This document shows, piece after piece, positions 47,226-59,700 of a DNA stretch of 64,000 bases (position 1 is its first letter; the number at the start of each line of letters is the position of its first letter). Made by a program: the position numbers and the translations under genes. Source of the stretch: Diospyros lotus (lineage: Eukaryota > Streptophyta > Magnoliopsida > Ericales > Ebenaceae). Location: NCBI RefSeq assembly GCF_014633365.1, contig NC_068338.1, forward strand, positions 25,918,291 through 25,982,290, read 5' to 3'. The notes below the pieces were generated by a model. It did not search any database. It was not told the origin of the DNA and saw nothing but the letters and a program-made list of their open reading frames with translations.

Positions 47226-47734
47226 ACCATTAAGGTCACGAACATGAGCGATAAAACTAAGAAAATAAACAAAATAATAATGACCCCATATGAAAGTCTA
47301 GAATGTAAAATAGTAAAACCAGGACTCTCTTGTGATGCGTCAAAGGAGAGTCACGTGAGCATAACATTGCCTATTTCAGGTTAGTTTCATTCTTATTAAG
47401 ATTTTATTCATAGCAATATTGGTGATCCTTTACTTATGTCTTATGACATGAACCAACTAAACATCAGCAAAACCAAAAATCAAATTAACCCACAATTTCA
47501 AATTCCTAAGAGGATAGCTATCATATCATCTTCGCTAGCGCCAAGCTTCTTCTTGGGTTTATATGCACCAGAACTTTTAAAAGAGTAACAACATGTGGAT
47601 ATATTGACAGTTCAAAAGAAACAGTCTATAATTCCCTACAGCCCCTTGGCAGCAATTCAAAAGATGAAGAAAGTAAATGGAAAACTAATGAAGGATGTCA
47701 GTAAGATCAAACATAAGTTGGCAAAGATCCATTA

Positions 47735-50700
47735 CTACGAAACGCCAACGATATATGCATTCCATGAATCTTGTTGCTCGAAACTCGAAACCTCTTCATA
47801 CTTAACATCTCTGGCAGAACCGAACCCCTCCATGCTTCTGATTTCATCGCTATCTGGCATCTGCCGCATCCAGAAATGGATGGACTGAAACCCTGCCTCC
47901 TCTAAGCAGTCTTTGATCTCAGGCAACGACCACCTGCAAGCACAAGCATCGTGTCTTAATGCTTTCAGACATTATTGCAAACATGATCATTGTATCATAC
48001 GACAAAGGAGCCTGAAAGAAAATGCCATCTAAAGAAATATAGACTGAACAGAAAGATGACAAACTCACAGCCTCCAGCTATATGAAAATGCATGGCGTAG
48101 TTTTTTCTGCTGCTTTTGGAGGTGAAAATGGAGGCTAATTCTTGTTTTACGCTGAACAATGTCGAAGCCAGCTTGCTCCCAAACATACTAGAAATTAGAA
48201 CAGATAACCAAGTCAAAGTTCAGAATTTAGAACCAATTTCAATATAGAAATGGTCGGTAAAATGGTTCCATCGCTTTTGAAGAACAAAGGCAATCAGTTA
48301 GTCAATCTAGATTTTTCTTTCCTTGGGAGAGATAATAGACCATCAATGAACATTCCTTGCATATTTCTCATAATGCTAAGGCTAGTTTGCAATGAAGACT
48401 TCTTTTTTTTTATGGAAAAGAAAATGAAAAGTAACATAGCTTACATGCATGCAAACAAGAAATCCACTTTTCTTTTCCTTTTCTTTTCTTTCCATAAATC
48501 CTAGTTACAGACGTAAGATACACATGAGCAGGGTGGCTCTAGCACCACACAGAAACAAATTGGAGATATATTTGGACTTTGGTTGGCTTGGTGTGTGTTA
48601 CTGTGCTGCAAAAATGCATAGCAAATCAAATTTTCATATGCTTAGGTGCCAAAATAGATTCTAGATGACAACTTATTTCTTTTTTGTAACAATAACCAAA
48701 TTAAGTAGCTTCTTCATAATTTTGGTTTATTGCCTAGTCAAATCAAGAGTGCTGCCCGAAGAGAGAGGATAGTAGCAAGGACAAGGAAAAGGCAGGAGAT
48801 GCAGACATACAATAACAATACCTAGGTTTAATCCCAGTAAATGGGGTTGGCTACACGAATTCTAATTTTCCAACCATCTCTATGCACAATCACATCTTCT
48901 GTAAGGCCATTATACCTTGCTCAATGCTAGAATATACTATGAATATATTCATACTGGCATCAATGCCTTTATATCTATCCAAATATCCAGAAACAAAAAT
49001 GAAATAGCTTGTAGCAGTGATTGTGGCATGACAAGTCAACCAAGTACCAATATTACTGTAGTATTTGATGTTGCATGCATTAAGGAAGGAACTTCAATGA
49101 TATGATGCTCCTTACAGAATAGGATTTTATTAATTGTAGCACAATTGACTACTTTCAATGCATGGAGTATGTATTTGGCGCCCAAAGAAATATAGGAGAT
49201 GTTTGAACCTTTTATTGCTTTGGTGCATTTTCTTGTGGCAAAAAGGGATCAAGACAATTCTATAAAATTGTTGTAGATGATAGTTTACTTTGTTAACTAA
49301 AATCTAGTCTAAATCAAACTGCCTTTCAATAGTTTGTGTTATAATTGTGACCTAGAATTCAAATTTGTCTATGATTGGGATTCCTAATTTGACCGTTATA
49401 AAAAGATAAGGAGCCTATTTTCCCTATTTTATCAGGTTTATCCGATGGGATGTCTCATTGTTTTTATTCATAATTTGTTAGTTAATTTTTGGTTAGTCTT
49501 ATTCAATTGTTATGGTTAAAGAGGATTGAGTCTTGGTCCTTATCTTTTTTGTTTGTTTTCAGATTAAGTGGGTAGATAGTGTGTCTTATTTTTCAGGGAA
49601 GTGGGTTGTTAACCCTCAAAACTGTATATATTGAGTCATATTCTACTGGAAATAGATATGATTTTTCTTGCCCAAGTTTTAACATGGTATCAGAGCTGTA
49701 GGTAGTTATTTTCCTAACACTGATTCTACCAGCCTTCGTATCCTTAAGCCCTGCAAACTTGTACTACTGCAAGATCAAATCCTACCCCATTTTTTGACCC
49801 TAGAGATTAAGTGAGTTCCATCTAAAGACCATGTCTACCGAAACAAAATCTAGTGGTGCATCCGAGACACCTGTTACAACAACTGTAAACGGAGATAACA
49901 AAGGTACACCTTCAACCAGAGAATTACAAAATATCTAGGCAGCCTATAGGCTAAATGGTAATAATTATCTGAAATGGTCTCAGCTGGTTCACACGTTCTT
50001 GAAGGGAAGAGGCAAGCTGAGCCATTTGCACGACACTAGACCTAAAAAAAGGGATCCTATGTTTGAGGCTTGGGATGAAGAAGACTCTATGGTAATGTCC
50101 TGGCTATGGAATTCAATGCTTCCGGAGATAAGTGACACTGTCATGTTTCTACACAAAGCTCAAGAAATTTGGAATGTTGTTAAGCAGACTTACTTTAAGT
50201 TCGAGATGCAGCCTAGATTTATGAGATTAAAACAAAAATCTCAACTACAAAGCAAGGGAATCAATCAATCACTAAATACTCCAATCTCTTGCAAACTTTA
50301 TGGCAAGAGATGGATCATTATCAGTGTATCAAGATGACTTGTAATGAGGATGCAACCCTTCTAAAAAGGTTTGTTGAAAAAGACAGGATTTATGAATTTC
50401 TTACAGGTTTAAATATTGAGTTTGATGCAGTAAGGGTACATATACTTGGGAAGGAAGACTTATCATCCCTAAATGAGACTCTAGCCATTGTTCGAGCTAA
50501 GGAAGGAAGAAGAGTTATGCTTGAGCCTCCTACGATAGATAATTCAGCTCTAATGACAAGAAGAGTGACCCTTAATCATTCCAGTTTTGAACAATAAGGA
50601 GGTGAGGCTAAAAGAACACCAGATGGGTCTCGATCAAGTAATGATCTATCGTGGTGTACTTATTGTAAGAAACCTAAACGTACTATAGATAAATGTTGGA

Positions 50701-53700
50701 AGCTGCACGGCAAACCTCAAGCTGAGGAACAAAGTGGACAGGAGGATAGGATAGCTAAGTTCTCCCCACTGTCTTTTCTATCTGAGTCCTCAAAAGTCAC
50801 ATAAAGAAAGAATTTGGTTATATCACCTACATTTTGGTCATCCATCCTTTAATGTTCTTAGATTGATGTATCCTTTATTGTTCAAAGGATTAGTTGGAGA
50901 TGTAATACCCTAGATTTTCAAACTCAAATATGATATAATACCTGAGGTTATTAGGTTCTAATACTTGAGGAAATAGGTCCTTTCAAGGAATTGGAGAAGC
51001 CTTAAGGGAAAAATTCAGTTTCTAAACCAGTGGCAAAATTGTAAATACTAAAGTTCGGGTAAAAGTGTAATTTACCTAAAAATCTTGGGGTGTTAGCGTA
51101 ATTTATCCATTTTCTAGGGACCAAAAAGTACAATTAAAAATGGCCCGGGAACCAAGTTGCAAGGGCCTAAGTGCAAATTACCCGAAAAGTTCAGGCCAAT
51201 GTGTAGTTCTTGAAACTTGTAGCTAGATCATTGGAATAATGAACTGGACCAACTAAACCATTTGGGAGTAATGATTGTGGATTCCAAACTTATTCCAATA
51301 TAGTTAAGTCATGATTGCGAATCTCAAATAACATTTAATCCATCATTGGATCATTTTGAAATTCAAGACTTAGCTTCCAAAAGTCTTCAAACCTTATTTT
51401 CAATGACATATGGCAATCAACCATTGGCCACTTGGAAGAAAAGATAAGGTCACATGATGGCTCATAATGACCCCCTGAGGTGGCATTACGTGATTAGCCA
51501 AGGAAAAGCTTACTTAGCTTCTAAGTTTCCAAAAGTCTTCAAACATTATCTCTAAGGACATGTGGCAAGCATTCATTGGCCACTTGGAGATAGGATTTGA
51601 AGTGTAATGATGAGAAATGTGGAAAATGCAATTAACCATGTGGGATGTAGTCATTAATTAAAGGTGTAATGATGGGAAATGTAGAAAAATGAATTAAACC
51701 ATGTGGGTTGTAATGATGGGAATATTGGAAAATCTAATTAAACATGTGAAGGTTCAAAATATCAGGGACACGTGGCACACTTTGGTTGGGTGCACATGGA
51801 TGGAATGATGACGTGACACGTGGCGCGATTTGGTTCGCCGAAGTTTCCTATAAATAAGGGCTTTGGGGTTATTCATTTTAGGCACCAAGCAAGGGAGTTT
51901 GAGAGAGGAAACACTGTCGAAAAGAAGGGAGAAAGTTGAGAGAGAATAAGCCTTGAGGGAATTTTCAGGGCCTTTCTCGAAGTTCGTACCAATCAGTCAG
52001 AAAACCACGAGAAAACTGTTCCCGCTTGTTATAAACAGTGCTTTCTTGGGTAAATAGTCAAGGTGAGTGGTTCTTGTGCATGCTTCCTCTTGATCATTCT
52101 TAGTTTCATTTGTGAGTGGTTCTTGTGCATGTTTCCTCTTGATCATTCTTGGTTTCATTTGTGAGTAGTTCTTGCATACTTCTTGCTTTCTCTTGGCCAT
52201 CCTTGGTTTCATTTGTGGATGGATTTTGGCTTACGTCTTATGTTTCCTTTGTTTCAAGCATATCTTTCCTATCTTTGAACACATCATGGAGTTTGCGGTT
52301 GTGGTTTGTTGATGAGTCATCGTGGGAAATCGTGTCCGTGCAATAGGACCGGGTCGTGGCATGCATATCATTTTTCCCTTGGTTTGTGCATATTCCTTCT
52401 GCTTTGTCTTACATCATGTTGTTTAATGACTGTGGCTTGTTAGTGATTTGTCATATGTGAACTACCACAGGGACCCGTGTAAGAGGGCTAACCACGTAGG
52501 CTCGCGTAATAGGGTTATCTCGTGCTTGTGTAAAAGGGCCGAGAGGTTCAGACATGGCAACACCCCAGCATCTGCTATCACATGAGACTATCTCGTGCTT
52601 GTGTAAAAGGGCCGAGTGAGTCAACCATGGCTACGTTCTGGCATGTCTTATCTCGTGCTCGTGTAAGGGGGCCAAGAGGTTCATGGCAGTACCCTAGCAT
52701 GGCTATCGTTGGGAAGATTTTGCGGCATATCTACATATTACACCTGCATGCACTATTTTCTTTCTTGTATCACTTATTTAGATGTCATTATCTAACTCGG
52801 GTGTTTTATACCCCTGGAACATTCATCGTTCCAGGTATATGAGATGTACCAGGTGATACAGGTTCCAGTGTGAGTAAGGGCAAGGAGGTGGTGCTTGACT
52901 AGCTCTGGGTTTTTTTTATTTCATTATGTACCCATGTAATCCAAGTGATGTATTGTAAATAACAGCTAGGATACTCAAGGTTATAAAGGGTGTGTGTAGG
53001 TGTCCTACATTTGTACCTGCTATGATGTGTTTCATGGAGTATTGAAGGTCATATGCATTTCTTATGCTTGTAAAGAAAATCTAGTGGAAACTCTTTTATT
53101 TAGCTTTGGTTAAGCTTGTAAGTTCGATCCAATGCTTCCGTTAGTAAGGGTTTCCATAACACCCGTAGGTGATGTCTTAATTATATTTTAGGTTATTGCG
53201 TATTTGGAAAAGTGGGGCATTACAGGAGAAGACTTTCAGTGTGATATATGTGAACTTGCAAAACATAAGAAAACTTCATTTCCAGTTAATATGAAAACGA
53301 GTTCTTCTCCACTTGCTCTTATCCATAGTGACATATGGGGTCCCTCTCCCATTTCTAACATCACTAGGGCTCGATGGTTTGTCTTTTATCGATGATTGTT
53401 CTCATGTTACCTAGGTTTATCTTTTAAAGAACAAATCTAAAGTGAGTTCCATAGTTCTAGTTTTCTATAATATGTTGAGAACCTAATTCAATGTTGAGAT
53501 TAAAACAATCCGGTCTGATAATGCTAAGGACTATTTCAATCAATTCCTTATTTCCTATTTTCAAGCAAGAGGCATAATCCATGAATCCTCTTATATTAAT
53601 ACCCCACAACAAAATGGGCTAGCCAAAAGAAAGAATGGACATCTTCTTACAATTACAAGGGCTCTCTTATTTCAAAGAAATGTTCCAAAACAGTATTGGG

Positions 53701-56700
53701 GGGAAGCCATTTTAACTGCTACTCACCTTATAAACAGATTGCCTTCAAGAAATCTAAATTCCCAAAGTTCACTCTAACTATTTTCTCAATTCTTTCCACA
53801 AGTTTCAGTTTCCAATGGCCTTATGCCTAGAGTGTTTGGGTGTGCAGCATTTGTTCATCTACACTCTCAACATAGGGAAAAACTTGATCCTAGAGCTCTT
53901 AGATACATTTTTGTGTGGTATTCACCTACTCAAAAGGGTTATAAGTGTTTCCATCCACCAACCAAAAAATTCTTTGTATCAATGGATGACGCAGTGTGTA
54001 ACGCGTGTGTGAAAAAAATACACCAAAATAAATCCTTGAAAGAACAAACTTCAATGACCAAAGCTTGGCTTTCAAGAAAACGCAAAAACAAGACTGTTTT
54101 GCTAAGAACACCCAAATAGGTTGCTGAAATTTGTATTGAGAAAACTTGATTACAACTCCTAACTTCTAGGTATATTTATAGTGTTTGGCTAATCCAAATC
54201 CATCTAATATTTGTAAACAAAATCCAACTAAAATCTTAATAGAAATAAATTCTAAGTAAAAGTCAACTAGAATCCTAATAGAAATAAAACCCTAATCAAA
54301 CATGAAATAGAATCCTAAATCAAGTAGAAATATGAAATAGAATCCTAAATCAAGTAGAATCCTAAAATATATGAAGTATTAAAATATTATTTACTACTAT
54401 TTCAGTGCTACTGTTCCGGTGCTATTGTTTCGGTTTAGTCGGGTCGACCTTGGGCCGAATCTTGATTGATGACCGCATCATTCAACTCCACTTGAGAAAA
54501 ATTCGATCTCGAATTTTGATTCGGGTAGGACAAATCCACGTCCAACAAGTACAAAGAGATATTAGCCACATTGAATGTTTGGAAATATCCATATGATTGG
54601 GCAAATCCACAACATAAACATTATCATTGGTCTTCTTTGTAATCTTGTAAGGACCATACTTCTTTGACTTTAACTTATTTTGCTTTCCTGTTGGAATCCA
54701 TTTTTTCTTCAAGAATATCATGACTTCATCTTCAACCTCAAATACCTTGTGCTTCCTATGCTTGTCAGTTGTCGCCTTGTACTTCTTATTTGTGCAACCT
54801 TTGCTTGACATCTTTCTAAACCGCTTGAACTTTTTTGCTAAGGGAACATGAGCAAAAACATTCCTCCCCTTCTTAGCCATATCTGCGTTGGCATGGGTCC
54901 AACCATTGCTATGTTTGTTGCCCTCTACCTCCATTACATTATTAATGTTAGATTGAGGACATTGAACATTCCATCTTGGGCGCTTCTCTAATTTGGTAAA
55001 TCTTATCACAGGTCTTTCTACTCTTAGCTTTCTTGATTTTGACTCTTCAACGGCTTCTGAATTCATTAGTAGATTTTTCTTACCAGGAGAAGCATTCTTT
55101 TGCAACTGTTTCAAATAAAGGCTCATTCCATGACTACCAGTAGTCTCTCCATCATTTAAAATATTGATGTTTGAATCCTCCTTTGGTCTAAGCATTTGAT
55201 CAACTATAGCAGCAGCTACTACAACATTCTTAGTTTTAGAATCTAATTTCAAATTAATACCGAAAGTAATTGCACTACCTGAGTTAACTAGCCTGGGAGA
55301 TCCAACATCTCTATCCACAAGGAGACCCTTGTGACTATCTTGCTTTTGCAATCGCAAAGGTGAATATGTTCCTATTGCCTTCGATTCAACCATGCCAGAA
55401 CCTAAATAAACTATAGAAGAATCTGTTACCATGGCCTCCATCTCCTTTATAGTCGCAAGCTGATCAGAAGAAACACAACCATCCTTGGATTGCGAAGCAA
55501 TTTCTGAGCCCTTGGAATTGGAAAATATCCCAGTATGAGTCAACAACCTTGGAGTTTTTGTCGTGTTAGTAGCATAAACCAGACCTAAGTTTGCAAACGT
55601 TGAGGTTGTTGGGACAACATAATCTTCGAGATCAAGCTCCAAACTCACCGAAAAGCCATTCTTTAGTTTATACTCATCGTTTCCCCAATGGTTATGTTGT
55701 TGCGCATTCCTCCTAACCCCTTTACCACTAGGGTTGGCTATCACCCTCATCGTCGCTATCATTCGTCATTAGTCTTCTAGGATTAATGGCTGGTCCTCCC
55801 GATTTAATGTAGCCGGCTTGATTCACGCCCTTAGTCCAGTTCCGATTATCCTTAACTCGTTGTAAAATGCCCAATTGGTTGTAGATTCGCTCCAATTATT
55901 GCTGCATTGTACGAGTTATTTCCCATTGTTCTTCGATTACTCTCCAAACCGCGGGCAACCCCCAATCACCGTCACGAGGCCGGTTGCTACCGTTACCTTC
56001 AAGATTGGCCATCTGATTGGTTGATGAACCGCTCTGATACCACCTAATGCAACGTGTAGCGCGTGTGTGAAGAAAACACATCAAAATAAACCCTTGAAAG
56101 AACAAACTTAAATGACCGAATCTTGGCTTTCAAGAAGAAGCAAAAACAAGACTATTTTGCTAAGAACACCTAAATAGGTTGCTGAAATTTGTATTAAGAA
56201 AACTTGATTACGACTCCTAACTTCTAGGTATATTTATAGTATTTGGCTAATCCAAATCCATTTAATATTTGTAAACAAAATCCAACTAGAATCCTAATAG
56301 AAATAAATTCTAAGTAAAAGTCAACTAGAATTTAATAGAAATAAAACCCTAATCAAACATGAAATAGAATCCCAAATCAAGTAGAAACATGAAATAGAAT
56401 CCTAAATCAAGTAGAATCCTAAAATATATTAAGTATTAAAATACTATTTACTACTATTTCAGTGCTACTGTTTCGGTTTAGTCGGGTCGACCTTGGGCCG
56501 AGTTTTGATTGGTGACTGCATCAATGGATGTTACATTTGCTAAACAAAATCAGTATTTTACTCAACATTATCTTCAAGAGGAGGCCACAATAACTAAGGA
56601 TAAGGACATAAACTTATTTCTACTTGAATTTCCATCCTTATTACCCTCCCCCCCCCCCCCCCCCCTCCCTTCCACATTTACAACCTACATCTAATACTCA

Positions 56701-59700
56701 AACCAAAACCTAAGAATAGATACAAGATGGACCAACCTAGGAGCCTGTACACCATAGAGGTGTCAAAAGGGCCGGGCGGCCCGTGACGGGCCGGGCTTTG
56801 GCCCGGCCCGTTACTGTTCATACGGGCTGGGACAAAGAAATTGGGCCCACGGCCCGGCCCGGCCCATTGGGCCTTTATGGGCCAGTAAGGCCCTTACTCA
56901 TTTTTTTTTTTTAATTTTGTTATTCTTTAGTAATTATTGATATTGGATACTAAAAAATTTAATTTCGCAATATATATAAATAATAACCATCAATTAATTT
57001 ATTTAAAATTTTTAAGTTAAATTTTTTATATATTTAAATTATAAATAAACATTCTCCTTTTTATATGTACATTATTTTTCATATCAATTCACAAGAAAAA
57101 TTATAAGGCATATAGAATTTTGAAATATAAAATAATGAAATAATATTTAAAACTTAAGAATTAAGATAGAAAATATTTTAAAAAGAAACAAATTAATTTT
57201 TATATATGTATTATTTTGATATTTATATATGTATATATTATATGTATTATTTTTAAAAAAATTATTTAAAAAAAAGAAAAAAAAAGGGTCGGGCCCACCG
57301 AGCCCGGCCCGCTAGGCCCTGTGGGCTAAGGGCCCAGCTCGGCCCTCTAGCCCACGGGCTGGCCCGGCCCGGCCCGTTTAAAAAGCCCGTGGGCCGACTC
57401 GGGCCGAACCGGGACGGGCCGGGCCGGCCCTTTTGACACCTATAGTACACCATCCACTTCTGGTATACTCAAGAAGAAAGGGAACAACTGCTCATCCGAC
57501 ACCTGCTCAGGCATCCGAATCAACACTTGGTCCTGATACTGATTAGAAAGAGGTAATCAGCTCTCCTTCCACATCTCCTAATGAGATTGAACCTGTTGTT
57601 GATCCATCAAACACAAGTCATAGTGAACTTCCTATTGCTAATAGGAAAGGAACTAGAGCTTGCACAAAGCACCCTCTGCACCTATTTATGTCCTACAAAA
57701 ATCTGTCCCCTAGCCATAAAGCTTTCCTTACCAACATAAGCTCTATTTCCATACCAAAAACAGCATCCAAGGCATTGTGTAATGAGAATTGGAGGAATGC
57801 TATGAGTAAAGATGCAGGCACTCAAAAAAAACTGGACATGGGATCTTGTAAGGCTGGCTAAAGGGAAGAAGCAAGTAGGATGCAGGTGGATATTCACTGT
57901 TAAATATAACTCATATTGGTCATTAGAAAGGTATAAAGCAAGATTGGTTGCTGAAGGTTATACCCAAACTTATGGTGTAGATTATCTTGAAATCTTTGCT
58001 TTAGTTGCAAAAATGAACACCATAAGGATATTGTTATCCCTAGCAACTAACCTTAGTTGGACACTATAGCAATTTGATGTAAAAAAATGTTTTTCTACAT
58101 GGAGACTAGAGGAAGAAATCTATATGGAAATGCCACCAAGATTATGTTCAAAAGTAGGAAAGGATGTTGCATGCAGATTAAATAAAGCTTTATATGGTTT
58201 GAAGCAGTCTCCAAGGGCATGGTTTGGAAGATTTACCGAAGTTATGCTAAGTTTGAAATACAAGCAGAGCCAAGGTGATCACATTCTATTTGCAAGGCAT
58301 TCTATTTCCGAAAAAATAACTGTTTTATTGGTTTATGTGGATGACATTATAATGACAGGCAATGACTTGGAAGGAATGGAAAGTCTTAAGAAGTGTTTGA
58401 TTAAGGAGTTAGGCAAGTTGAAGTATTTCTTGAGTATTAAAGTGGCTCACTCTCAGCTAGTGTTCTAAAATGCGCTAGACGTTAGTCGGGTGCCAAACTG
58501 GAGCATAGGAAAATTATTGTTTTTTAAATTAAAATTCATATTATCCCAAATGCACATACAGATATCTATATATATATATATAAATCTTCATATATATATA
58601 TAAATCTTCCTCTATATATATAAACAGATATACCTATATATATAAACGAATACCTATATATATATGTGTATATATACCTGCAAAGTGTAAACAGAACGGT
58701 GACGAAGAGACGACAGCGAAGATGGGTTGGTTTGGGTTTGGAGAAGAGAACGACAACATGACCGATTCAAAGAGGAGAACGACAACAGGTTGGAGGAGAT
58801 TTGCACAGCAATGAAGGGAGAAGAGAACGAGTTGGCGACGACATGGCAATAGGGAAAAGAGATAACGAATGTAGGTTGTAGCAGCAACGGCGAAGGGGGA
58901 AGAGTGAGGAGAATTAGGGATTTCTTTGAGGAAAAGGTTGAAGTATCAGGCGAAGTAGGGAAAGGGGGGGATTTTTGTGGAGATCAGCGTTGTTTTGGAC
59001 ACCCGTAAAAAAGTTAGGCATCCCAGGCGGCTAGGCGCCAGCTGGGCTGCCTAGGCGCCGATTCGGTCTGATTACTCGAGCCCGACACCTAGGAGACCAA
59101 CTTCCCTGTATTCGCGGCGGCCAAGGACCGCCTAATGCCTCGGCAACGCCTAGGCCGCGTTTTAGAACACTGCTCTCAACAAGGGATTTTCATATCTCAA
59201 CAAAAGTATATTCTTAATCTATTAATAGACACAGGTATGCTAAGATGCAGACCTGCTGAAACCCCTATTGAGCTTAACCACCGACTTGGTAACAACCTAA
59301 AAGATGCAACAACAAATAAGAGTCTCCACCAAAGACTAGTTGGGAGACTAATCTACCTATCACATACTAGGCCAGACATAGCATATTCTGTTGGAGTCGT
59401 TAGCCAATTCATGCACAATCCCAATGAGGTACACCTGAAAGTAATGTATCAAATTTTGCATTACTTAAAAGGGTACACCAGGTAAGGGAATTTTGTTCAA
59501 AAGGGGACAAGAATTAACTCTTGAAGCCTATATAGATGCTGATTATACAGGGTCAATGATTGACAGGAGATCAACATCCGAGTATTGTACATTCCTAGGG
59601 AGAAACATTGTGACTTGGAGGAGTAAGAAGCAAGGTGTTGTGGCAAGCTCTAGTGCAGAGGCATAATTCAAGTCAATGGCTCTTGGAATTTGTGAGTTGT

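Larger units (their letters stand above)
45405..47734. other. Repeat-rich spacer between GT29 and methyltransferase genes
   Basis: Holds the presumed GT29 promoter, an 80-bp triplication (45651-45874), a poly-C tract, and a four-copy 220-bp tandem array (46353-47225). The frames at 45663-46003 are artefacts of the 80-bp repeat and poly-C. Confidence 0.6.
50901..53224 (+). mobile_element. 2.3-kb solo LTR, gypsy-like, in the copia pre-integrase/integrase
   Basis: Starts TGTAATACCC and ends GGGGCATTACA; these form short inverted termini of a kind common in plant gypsy LTRs. A perfect 5-bp TSD, GGAGA, lies at 50896-50900 and 53225-53229, and the copia frame continues across it. A TATA box (TATAAATA) is at 51849-51856. 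Internal repeats include a ~58-bp unit near 52060-52210 (GTGAGTGGTTCTTGTGCATG) and a ~60-75-bp unit near 52515-52700 (TATCTCGTGCTTGTGTAAAA). No coding region is present. Confidence 0.88.
53987..56523 (-). mobile_element. Chimeric non-autonomous LTR element
   Basis: LTRs at 53987-54480 and 56045-56523 are direct repeats, with GCGTGTGTGAA, GGTTGCTGAAATTTGTATT and GTCGGGTCGACCTTGGGCCG in both. A perfect TSD ATGGA lies at 53982-53986 and 56524-56528. The minus-strand primer-binding site TGGTATCAGAGC lies at 56031-56042, directly inside the right-hand LTR, which fixes the orientation. Only 1.56 kb lies between the LTRs; most is a 426-residue ORF (54482-55762). No RT or protease is present. It inserted in the copia integrase. 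Confidence 0.9.

Noticed and set aside
57262..57453. A GPSRPxGF-type minus-strand frame
   Set aside because: Encoded by the GC-rich arm of the hAT MITE at 56755-57444.
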